A DNA stretch of 6,017 nt, taken from NCBI GenBank assembly GCA_016763595.1, contig JAESTN010000089.1, positions 1 through 6,017 of the forward strand, given 5' to 3'. A program made the translations under genes and the position numbers. The notes under the pieces were generated by a model that saw nothing but the letters and a program-made list of their open reading frames with translations, did not search any database and was not told the DNA's origin. Numbering within the stretch: the stretch's first letter is position 1; each line of letters starts with the position of its first letter. This document shows, in pieces, positions 1 through 5,608 of the stretch. The stretch is from Flavobacteriaceae bacterium. GTDB lineage: Bacteria; Bacteroidota; Bacteroidia; Flavobacteriales; Flavobacteriaceae.

Positions 1-1245
1 ACCGCATTCAACCATTCTTTTGGCTTTTTCAAGAACCATGTTCGCCACTTTTACGTGTCTGTCTGCAGGCTCATCAAAAGTAGAAGCAACTACTTCTCCA
101 CGAACACTACGTTGCATGTCAGTAACTTCTTCTGGTCTTTCGTCTATTAATAAAACAATTTGATATACTTCTGGATGATTTGCTGCAATTGCATTGGCAA
201 CATCCTTTAAAAGCATTGTTTTACCTGTTTTAGGCTGTGCTACAATCATTCCACGTTGTCCTTTTCCTATCGGAGAAAACAAATCGATGATTCTTGTAGA
301 TAATGAACTTCCTTTTTCTGCCAAATTAAATTTCTCTTCAGGAAATAATGGCGTTAAATGTTCAAAAGAAACTCTATCTCTAACAACATTAGGATTTAAT
401 CCATTGATTTTTGAAACTCTAATTAAAGGGAAATATTTTTCTCCTTCTTTTGGAGGGCGAACATTCCCTTTTACAGTATCACCCGTTTTTAATCCAAATA
501 ATTTAATTTGAGATTGTGATACATAAATATCATCAGGAGATGATAAATAATTATAATCAGAAGAACGTAAGAAACCATACCCATCAGGCATCATTTCTAA
601 AACACCTTCACTTTCTATAATTCCATCAAATTCATAATCGGGATCCTTATAGCGCGTATTACTCTTGTTTCCTTTTGCAACCTTATCTCTTTGTTGATTG
701 CGATTTTTATTTTGATTTGGGTTCTGATTTGGGGTGTTGGTTTTCTGTCGCTGATTTGTATGGACAGGCTTTTTATGCTCTGGTTTTTTATGCTCAGGTG
801 CAGTTTCCTTTTTCTCTTCAGTGTCAACAGCATTAGAAACTTCAGTAGTCTCTACGGTCTCTTGCGTTGTAACTTGTGAAATAACCGCTGGTTTTACCTC
901 TTTAACCGCTGGTTTTGCCTCTCTAACTTCTGGTCTCTTCTTTTGGGGAGGCGTATTTTTTATTTCCTTAGAAGCTATTTCAGGTATTTCAGTTGCTTCT
1001 TTGGGTTCAGAAATAGCCGGAGACTCTTTTCTGTCTTTATGAACGACTTTTTTTACAACTCGTTTCCTTTTAGGTTTTGGAACCCTTGGCTTTTCTTCGT
1101 TGGCAAGATTTGCTGCCTGTGTATCAAGAATTTGATAAACAAGGTCTAATTTTTTTAATTGACTAGTCTTTGATAAGCCAGTGCTTTTAGCGATTTCTTG
1201 TAATTCAACAAGAGTTTTTGCTTTTAGTTCAGAAATTTCGAACAT
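1..1245 (-). CDS. rho: Transcription termination factor Rho, N-terminal 415 residues (3' end beyond the window)
   Basis: Rho is a hexameric RNA-dependent ATPase that binds nascent RNA and releases it from RNA polymerase. Reading from the ATG at 1245, residues 1-45 form the Rho N-terminal helical domain (starts [19 protein letters not shown]). Residues about 50-200 are a Lys/Pro/Glu/Gln/Asn-rich low-complexity insertion. Residues about 205-275 are the cold-shock-like RNA-binding domain with an RNP1-like DGYGFLR at 221-227. The ATPase domain follows, with Walker A QPKTGKT at 337-343 (Lys342) and the [13 protein letters not shown] segment from about 367, which carries the family's catalytic glutamate. 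The frame is open to position 1 and stops just before the expected ILLDSITRLARAYN region, so the C-terminal third is missing only because of the window edge. The start is the only one in frame that gives a complete N-terminal domain. It is divergent from the DUF4293 gene and has its own promoter at 1373-1402. Identification is secure; the insertion is longer than in E. coli Rho, as is usual in Bacteroidota. Confidence 0.97.
   Translation of the reverse strand, partial: MFEISELKAKTLVELQEIAKSTGLSKTSQLKKLDLVYQILDTQAANLANEEKPRVPKPKRKRVVKKVVHKDRKESPAISEPKEATEIPEIASKEIKNTPPQKKRPEVREAKPAVKEVKPAVISQVTTQETVETTEVSNAVDTEEKKETAPEHKKPEHKKPVHTNQRQKTNTPNQNPNQNKNRNQQRDKVAKGNKSNTRYKDPDYEFDGIIESEGVLEMMPDGYGFLRSSDYNYLSSPDDIYVSQSQIKLFGLKTGDTVKGNVRPPKEGEKYFPLIRVSKINGLNPNVVRDRVSFEHLTPLFPEEKFNLAEKGSSLSTRIIDLFSPIGKGQRGMIVAQPKTGKTMLLKDVANAIAANHPEVYQIVLLIDERPEEVTDMQRSVRGEVVASTFDEPADRHVKVANMVLEKAKRMVECG
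766..795 (-). repeat. 15-nt tandem duplication inside rho
   Basis: Two adjacent 15-nt units (766-780 and 781-795), differing at few positions, encode EHKKP twice at about residues 151-160 of Rho, within the low-complexity insertion. The length is a multiple of three, so the frame is preserved. This fits slippage-type growth of a disordered segment. Confidence 0.6.
883..924 (-). repeat. 21-nt tandem duplication inside rho
   Basis: Two adjacent 21-nt units (883-903 and 904-924), nearly identical on reading, encode a repeated seven-residue Lys-Pro-Ala-Val containing unit at about residues 108-121 of Rho. Like the 15-nt repeat, it lies in the polar insertion and keeps the frame. Confidence 0.65.
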
Positions 1246-1327
1246 TTATAAGGTTGTTAAATTAATTTTATGAGAATTATCCTTATGCTTCTAAAGGATG
1301 TGTTTGTAAATTTTCTTTGATTAGAGA

Positions 1328-1348
1328 TATTGTAAAGTATATACAATA
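1328..1348. promoter_or_regulatory. Inverted repeat in the rho leader
   Basis: TATTGTA (1328-1334) and TACAATA (1342-1348) form perfect 7-bp arms around a 7-nt spacer. The element lies about 20 nt downstream of the predicted rho transcription start, so it could be an operator or a weak hairpin in the roughly 120-nt untranslated leader. The arms are A/T-rich and chance occurrence is possible. Confidence 0.3.
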
Positions 1349-1372
1349 CTAATGTGTAGTTGATTATGGTAA

Positions 1373-1402
1373 CAAATATATATAATTATTTTTAACTACA
1401 AA
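1373..1402 (-). promoter_or_regulatory. Predicted rho promoter (Bacteroidota consensus)
   Basis: On the minus strand, TTTG (1402-1399) is followed by an 18-nt spacer and TATATTTG (1380-1373). This is a full match to the Bacteroidota housekeeping form TTTG / TAnnTTTG with normal spacing. Transcription would start near 1366-1368, giving rho a 5' untranslated leader of about 120 nt, long enough to hold a control element. Confidence 0.7.
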
Positions 1403-1409
1403 GTTTCTT

Positions 1410-1435
1410 TTTGAAAAAAGAAAGTTTTACTTTTG
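1410..1435 (+). promoter_or_regulatory. Predicted promoter of the DUF4293 gene
   Basis: TACTTTTG (1428-1435) matches the TAnnTTTG -7 element exactly, and TTTG (1410-1413) is a candidate -33 element. The spacing of 14 nt is shorter than usual, so the upstream box is less certain. Transcription would start near 1440-1442, just upstream of the ATG at 1454. This argues against translation beginning at the in-frame TTG at 1433, which lies inside the -7 box. It is back-to-back with the rho promoter, the two -33 elements being only 7 nt apart. Confidence 0.5.
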
Positions 1436-1453
1436 CTTTCCAAGTTATTTAAA

Positions 1454-1888
1454 ATGATTCAAAGAATACAAACACTTTATTTATTAGTTGCCGCTATCTT
1501 TTCTGGTGGACTAATTTTTGTGTTTAATTTATGGACTGAAAAGTCAGGAAAAATGCTTTCTGTGCCTAATTTAATGGCAGAATCATCAACACTTTTAAAA
1601 ACAATATTATTTGCATATATACTCTCGTCTTTACTATCGCTAAGTGCAATTTTCTTATTTAAAAATAGACAATTACAATTTGTTTTAGGCAGGGTTAATA
1701 TGTTAATCAACTTCTATTTATTAGGTGTACTTATATATTTGTCGCTAACTTTATCTGGAGAAACAGCCGTTTCTGAGAAGGGTATTGGGATGTTCATACC
1801 AATTATTGTAGTTGTTTTACTTGTGGTCGCAAATAAAGCAATTAAAAAGGATGAAGATCTTGTGAAATCTGTGGATAGATTAAGGTAA
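1454..1888 (+). CDS. DUF4293 family integral membrane protein, 144 aa
   Basis: This is a small inner-membrane protein of unknown function. It begins MIQRIQTLYLLVAA, the characteristic opening of the Bacteroidota DUF4293 family, which supports the ATG at 1454 over the in-frame TTG at 1433. Four hydrophobic segments are visible at about residues 8-27, 46-69, 76-100 and 108-125. A charged cytoplasmic-looking tail ends KDEDLVKSVDRLR. There is no signal peptide cleavage site and no recognisable catalytic motif. The gene is monocistronic: it has its own predicted promoter and is closed by an intrinsic terminator 30 nt after the stop codon. It is divergent from rho. My recollection is that this pairing is common in Flavobacteriia, but no functional link is established. 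Family assignment rests on recalled sequence similarity. Confidence 0.85.
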   Translation: MIQRIQTLYLLVAAIFSGGLIFVFNLWTEKSGKMLSVPNLMAESSTLLKTILFAYILSSLLSLSAIFLFKNRQLQFVLGRVNMLINFYLLGVLIYLSLTLSGETAVSEKGIGMFIPIIVVVLLVVANKAIKKDEDLVKSVDRLR

Positions 1889-1917
1889 ACCTAACATCTT
1901 AGTATATTTAGTGCGAT

Positions 1918-1949
1918 AAAACCGAGGATAGTTCCTCGGTTTTTTTTTG
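1918..1949 (+). terminator. Intrinsic terminator of the DUF4293 gene
   Basis: ACCGAGGA (1921-1928) and TCCTCGGT (1933-1940) form a perfect 8-bp stem around a TAGT loop. Flanking AAA (1918-1920) can extend the stem into the run of T that follows (1940-1948). A GC-containing stem followed directly by a T-tract is the classic rho-independent form. Confidence 0.92.
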
Positions 1950-2116
1950 TTTATAAAAAGAAGCTGAATAGAGCAATGTTCTTTTTTTTGCGTTTTCTAA
2001 TTTTCAAAACTTGAAGAAAACCTGCATAGGAATAAAAATTTGTAGTTTAGCGGTGGAGAAATTGTTCTAAAACCTGGATTTTTAAACAATTGAAAAATAG
2101 GTGTTTATACGTGTGT
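1950..2116. other. Intergenic stretch with no recognised feature
   Basis: Between the terminator and the dyad array I see no open reading frame with a family match, no RNA gene and no exact TAnnTTTG promoter on the plus strand. It is A/T-rich, with T-runs near 1980-1988. It may simply be spacer upstream of the regulator's control region. Confidence 0.5.
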
Positions 2117-2182
2117 CTCACGGTTTTCCGTGAGGGCATAGTCTCACGGTTTTCGGGGAGTCATCTAACGGTTTTCCGTGAG
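2117..2182. promoter_or_regulatory. Array of three dyad repeats, consensus CTCACGG-TTTT-CCGTGAG
   Basis: Three copies of an 18-nt inverted repeat lie in 66 nt. Copy 1 (2117-2134) is perfect, with 7-bp arms around TTTT. Copy 2 (2143-2160) has the perfect left arm but CGGGGAG as right arm, two mismatches. Copy 3 (2165-2182) has left arm CTAACGG, one mismatch, and a perfect right arm. Centres are 26 and 22 nt apart. None is followed by a T-tract, and all lie upstream of the predicted promoter at 2206-2238. They are therefore better explained as protein-binding sites than as terminators or RNA structures. Relative to the predicted start they sit near -118, -92 and -70, positions typical of activator sites. 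The adjacent LuxR-type regulator is the natural candidate ligand; this is inference. Confidence 0.75.
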
Positions 2183-2193
2183 TCTAAAAAAAC

Positions 2194-2205
2194 CCCATAA
2201 ATGGG
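2194..2205. promoter_or_regulatory. CCCAT-AA-ATGGG dyad abutting the -33 box
   Basis: CCCAT (2194-2198) and ATGGG (2201-2205) form a perfect 5-bp inverted repeat with a 2-nt centre. It ends immediately before TATTG (2206-2210), the candidate -33 element, so a protein bound here would touch RNA polymerase. Its sequence is unrelated to the three upstream dyads, which suggests a second regulator or a second binding mode. Confidence 0.5.
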
Positions 2206-2238
2206 TATTGTACAAACTGTAATAGTAGTCTAAATTTG
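2206..2238 (+). promoter_or_regulatory. Predicted promoter of the response regulator gene
   Basis: TATTG (2206-2210) is a candidate -33 element, followed by a 20-nt spacer and TAAATTTG (2231-2238), an exact TAnnTTTG. Transcription would begin near 2243-2245, leaving only about 8-10 nt before the ATG at 2253. The transcript would be almost leaderless and all the dyads would lie outside it. Confidence 0.6.
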
Positions 2239-2252
2239 TAATGTAATTAATT

Positions 2253-2912
2253 ATGAAAGAAAAAATTAAAGTTCACATCGCAGATGATCATATGATATTG
2301 ATCGAAGGAATTATCGCGATGTTAAATACAGATAAAGAGATCAAAGTTGTTGGTTATTCATTAACTGGTATGCAAGTACTAGATTGGTTTGAAAAGAACA
2401 ATGCAGATATCTTGGTGTTGGATATTAATATGCCTGAGTTAGATGGTATAGAAGTATTAAAAAGGTTCAATAAGAAAAAAGGACACCAAAGAATTATTAT
2501 GTTATCTAGTTATGATGATGTAAAGTTAGTAAAAGAGTTAACAACGTATGGAGCTGATGGTTTTATCTCTAAAACATGTGCAGGAGAACATATTATTAAA
2601 GCAATAAAATCTGTTTATAATAATACGCCTTATTTTAGTGATGATATTAAAGAAGGGCTGTTTAATTTGGCAATTGGTCAAAATGTAGCAGACGGTTCTA
2701 AACCAGAATCTAAAGCAACCAGCAGTTTAACCGATAGAGAATTGGAAGTGTTAAAACTTGTTGCGCAAGAGTTTAGTACACAAGAAATGGCAAACCAATT
2801 ATTATTAAGTGTCAATACAGTAGAAACGTATAGAAAAAGTTTATTAAAAAAATTAAATGTAAAAAATGCAGTGGGTTTAGCAATGTACGCCGTGAAACAT
2901 AAAATTATATAG
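2253..2912 (+). CDS. NarL/FixJ (LuxR)-family response regulator, 219 aa
   Basis: This is a two-component DNA-binding response regulator. Residues 5-120 form the receiver domain: acidic pair Asp11-Asp12, phosphoacceptor Asp57 (in LVLDINMPELDG), the switch Ser at 85 and invariant Lys107 (GFISK). A short linker (about 140-157) leads to a LuxR/GerE helix-turn-helix at 158-219, with the signature LTDRELEVLKLVAQ at 159-172 and recognition-helix region LSVNTVETYRKSLLKKL at 185-201. The length is typical of the family and all key residues are present. The upstream region carries three dyads and a second dyad touching the promoter, so autoregulation is plausible. The histidine kinase two genes downstream is of the class that partners NarL-type regulators. 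The physiological signal cannot be told from sequence. Confidence 0.95.
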   Translation: MKEKIKVHIADDHMILIEGIIAMLNTDKEIKVVGYSLTGMQVLDWFEKNNADILVLDINMPELDGIEVLKRFNKKKGHQRIIMLSSYDDVKLVKELTTYGADGFISKTCAGEHIIKAIKSVYNNTPYFSDDIKEGLFNLAIGQNVADGSKPESKATSSLTDRELEVLKLVAQEFSTQEMANQLLLSVNTVETYRKSLLKKLNVKNAVGLAMYAVKHKII

Positions 2913-3084
2913 TCATCTATCCCCTAAATAGAGATTCCTTTTAAAATCATTATTGATTAATTCCCCCAAAAAAAGAAAAGAATCCCCCAAGCCTATATAC
3001 TAAAAGTTATCGGTTTTGCTTCCCGCTCATTTTTTAATTTCCCCCTAACAAATAATTAATCTAATCAATTTAAAATTTAGTACC
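2913..3084. promoter_or_regulatory. 172-nt gap with four C-tract motifs before the lipoprotein gene
   Basis: The gap has no gene, no strong terminator and no exact TAnnTTTG promoter. It contains four T-C4/5 tracts followed by A or TA: 2920-2928, 2962-2969, 2983-2990 and 3040-3048. The first three begin 42 and 21 nt apart, which is two helical turns or a multiple; the fourth is 57 nt on. Such tracts stand out in A/T-rich DNA. They may be regulator sites for the lipoprotein gene, or the gene may be read through from the upstream promoter. Confidence 0.35.
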
Positions 3085-3750
3085 ATGAAAAAACTATGTG
3101 TTGGCTTTTTAGCCGTTGTGTTAGCATTCAGTTTTACATCTTGTTCAACGAATGAATCAGATCTAGAAATTCCCCAAGAAAATTTATTAAAGAAAGCAAA
3201 GTTGAAAAGAGATGCTTCAGGTGCCTATTCTGTTGAATATGTAGTTGCAGACAATACAGTTTCTGATTTGCGTACTGGTTTAACTTCATTAACAAATGAA
3301 TTTCATTTATCTAAAGTAGGTTTTGATACCAAAGATCAGTACAGAGAAGATTTAACTCTAAATGATAATACATTGCGAATTGGTTTCTTTGACAATGAAA
3401 CTGGTAAAAGCGTGAAATGGACAATTGAAGATGAAAACATTACCTTTGCAAAAGGGAACTCTACAAATTTTTTGAAGACCTATGTGTTGGCAACAAATAC
3501 CGATGGTACCATTCAGTTAGATTTCGAAGTAAATGATAATATTATTACTGAATTTGTATACAACGAAGACCTGGCGATTCATGAAGTGCATTTAAGAAAA
3601 GGGACAAGTACAAATAAAGTGTTTTCAAGATCATTGACAATTCCTGATACAGGAATGTTAAAATTAGATTTTGTAAATCATAAACTGTTAGGGAAAGGAA
3701 CATCTGAGTATGTTACAAAAATACCTAAAATCGTTTATCAACTAGACTAA
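3085..3750 (+). CDS. Uncharacterised lipoprotein between the regulator and kinase genes, 221 aa
   Basis: I do not recognise a named family. The N-terminus is a lipoprotein signal peptide: Lys2-Lys3, a hydrophobic stretch at 4-17, and the lipobox-like FTSC with Cys20 as the lipidated residue. Residues after Cys20 (STNESDLE) are polar and acidic, which in some Flavobacteriia favours surface export of lipoproteins; that is only suggestive here. The mature part is rich in alternating polar and hydrophobic residues with many Asn, Asp and Thr, consistent with a beta-sheet domain. No catalytic motif or further membrane segment is visible. The ATG at 3085 gives a complete signal peptide and has no Shine-Dalgarno sequence, as is normal in the phylum. 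The kinase gene starts 37 nt downstream, so the two are probably cotranscribed. The protein could be a periplasmic or outer-membrane ligand sensor for the kinase, or a target of the system. Confidence 0.8.
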   Translation: MKKLCVGFLAVVLAFSFTSCSTNESDLEIPQENLLKKAKLKRDASGAYSVEYVVADNTVSDLRTGLTSLTNEFHLSKVGFDTKDQYREDLTLNDNTLRIGFFDNETGKSVKWTIEDENITFAKGNSTNFLKTYVLATNTDGTIQLDFEVNDNIITEFVYNEDLAIHEVHLRKGTSTNKVFSRSLTIPDTGMLKLDFVNHKLLGKGTSEYVTKIPKIVYQLD

Positions 3751-3787
3751 ATCCTATTTGTAAAAAGGTGAATTGATAAAAATTTAA

Positions 3788-5608
3788 ATGAATAAATTTT
3801 TTAAAATTTTTTTGATTGTTTTAGCTTTAATTTCGCACACGCAATTAGAGGCAAAAAACTACTATATTAAAGGAGAAATTGTATCAACCTCAATTTCTCC
3901 TTTATTTGTATTTCAAAAAATAAATACTTCATTCAAAATGTTGTATTTGAAGGCAAATAAGTTTTATGATGAAGAAGAATACGATGAATCTTTAAAAGCT
4001 GGTTTAAGTCTTTTAAGTGAACTTGAGAAGACTAAAAATGTAGAATTAAAATACCTTACTAATTTACTGATTGGAAACATCTTTAAAAAGAGGAATAATC
4101 ATGATAAAGCTCTAGCTTACTTTAAGAAATCATTGAAAATAATAAAATTTAGAGATGATTTTAATGAACAAGCATTAATTGGATTAGGAAGTGGGTATTT
4201 GAAAAACACCCAATTAGCGGATAATCTATTGCGTATTGGAACTGAATATTCTAGATTAAAAAAGGTAGATAGTGCTAGGATTTATTATGAGGATGTAATA
4301 AAAATGGAATCATTAAGTGATGATATTATTGAAGTGAAAGCTAAAGCGTATAACAATTTGTCGGGTACTTATATTGAAGAGTTAGATTATGAGATAGCTA
4401 GAGAATATGCTTTGAAAGCTGTAGAAATGCATCGAAAGAGTAATGATAAATTATTAATAGCAGGGGCATTAAATAATTTTGCTAGTATCTTTTTAATGGA
4501 AAAAAAATACGATAGAGCAAAAGAAATTTACTCTGAGGCTATAGATTTAATAAAGTTTGATGAAAGTATTAAGGCATTAAAAGACAAAGAGAATTTATAT
4601 TATAATTTAGCATACGTTTTGTATAAGCAAAAAAATTATAAGGCTTATGAATATTTTGATCAATCATACATTTTAAAAGAGACTTTGTCTGATAGAGAAT
4701 TCCGTAGAATAGTAAAAGGAGTTTATGCGGAATATTCGATACAATATAAAGTAGAGCGTCTTAAAGATAAAGCAGCTCAAGAAGAGGCTGAAGCCAGAAG
4801 GTCAGCTTGGTTATTTGGGATTTTAAGTTTGCTTGTCATTATCAGTTCTGGAGTCATTTTATACAACTACAAACTGCGTCAAAACAACTTAAAATTAAAA
4901 CTAATTCAGACGCAATCAGCTCAAGAAAGCAAGTTAGAAAAATTAAAGTCAGAATCTCAAGTACGTATCTTAAATGCTACGTTGGACGGGAAAGAAACGG
5001 AGCGTAAACAAATTGCAGAAACACTACACGATAGTGTCAGTTCTTTATTGTCATCCGCAAACTTGCATTTACAAGCAACTAAAATGCAATTCAATGGAGA
5101 TACGCCTATAGAGATTGATAAGACCCAGAAAATTATTATAGAAGCTTCACAAACTATTAGAGATTTGTCGCATACGTTAGTGTCTTCTGTATTGTTAAAG
5201 TTTGGGTTAAAATATGCCATTATAGACATGGCAGAAAAATATTCGAATTCGCAGATTCAAATAAATACAGATATTAAAAACCTAAGACGCTACCATCAAA
5301 ATTTTGAAATAAAAGTAAACAACATCATTCAAGAGTTTGTAAACAATATTTTAAAGCATAGTAAAGCCTCAAAATCCATTGTAAGAATAGAAGATAAAGA
5401 AGGCAAACTAATTATTAATATTCAAGACAATGGAATTGGTTTTGATAAAAAAGTGATTCCAGAAAAAGATGGCTTGGGAATCAACCAAATTGATGCCCGC
5501 ATACAAATGATGAAAGGGGAGTTTAATATAGATTCGAACTCAGAAAATGGCACAAAAATAGCGATTGTCTTGCCAATTTTAGAAAAGGAAATCCCTATCC
5601 GCGTGTAG
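3788..5608 (+). CDS. TPR-containing sensor histidine kinase (HisKA_3 class), 606 aa
   Basis: This is a membrane-bound sensor kinase that would phosphorylate a NarL-type regulator, most likely the one at 2253-2912. Residues 1-22 are a signal peptide (basic MNKFFK, then hydrophobic). Residues about 50-325 hold several tetratricopeptide-like repeats, for example around 90-117, 195-222 and 232-260, predicted to be periplasmic. A transmembrane helix spans about 341-362 and leads into a coiled-coil linker to about 400. The HisKA_3 dimerisation domain follows, with phosphoacceptor His414 in ETLHDSVSS. The ATPase domain has N-box EFVNNILKHSKAS (516-528), G1 box DNGIGFD (547-553) and G2 box GLG (562-564). 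All kinase residues expected of the class are present, so it should be active. The 3' end overlaps the convergent phosphoesterase frame by 14 nt. The stimulus is unknown; a protein or peptide contact at the TPR array is the usual guess. Confidence 0.95.
   Translation: MNKFFKIFLIVLALISHTQLEAKNYYIKGEIVSTSISPLFVFQKINTSFKMLYLKANKFYDEEEYDESLKAGLSLLSELEKTKNVELKYLTNLLIGNIFKKRNNHDKALAYFKKSLKIIKFRDDFNEQALIGLGSGYLKNTQLADNLLRIGTEYSRLKKVDSARIYYEDVIKMESLSDDIIEVKAKAYNNLSGTYIEELDYEIAREYALKAVEMHRKSNDKLLIAGALNNFASIFLMEKKYDRAKEIYSEAIDLIKFDESIKALKDKENLYYNLAYVLYKQKNYKAYEYFDQSYILKETLSDREFRRIVKGVYAEYSIQYKVERLKDKAAQEEAEARRSAWLFGILSLLVIISSGVILYNYKLRQNNLKLKLIQTQSAQESKLEKLKSESQVRILNATLDGKETERKQIAETLHDSVSSLLSSANLHLQATKMQFNGDTPIEIDKTQKIIIEASQTIRDLSHTLVSSVLLKFGLKYAIIDMAEKYSNSQIQINTDIKNLRRYHQNFEIKVNNIIQEFVNNILKHSKASKSIVRIEDKEGKLIINIQDNGIGFDKKVIPEKDGLGINQIDARIQMMKGEFNIDSNSENGTKIAIVLPILEKEIPIRV

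Noticed and set aside
194..511. 105-codon plus-strand open frame
   Set aside because: It lies opposite rho, whose frame encodes an unmistakable ATPase and RNA-binding domain here; the plus-strand product resembles no family.
615..1149. Several short open frames on both strands
   Set aside because: All overlap the low-complexity part of rho in other frames; biased base composition there produces chance open frames.
1433..1453. Upstream TTG start for the DUF4293 protein
   Set aside because: The TTG is part of the TACTTTTG promoter element, and the family begins at MIQRIQ, encoded from the ATG at 1454.
2117..2182. Dyad repeats as a CRISPR array or as terminators
   Set aside because: Spacers are only 8 and 4 nt, so it is not CRISPR; no T-tract follows any copy, so intrinsic termination is unlikely.
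2945..2958. AATCA-TTAT-TGATT as a terminator of the regulator gene
   Set aside because: The stem is five A/T-rich base pairs with no following T-tract; too weak to terminate transcription.
3011..3025. CGGTTTT followed by TCCCG as a fourth copy of the upstream dyad
   Set aside because: Only the left CGGTTTT core matches; the right arm is displaced and altered, so chance similarity is more likely.
4957..5229. 90-codon minus-strand open frame
   Set aside because: It is antisense to the kinase dimerisation domain and has no family resemblance or start signals.
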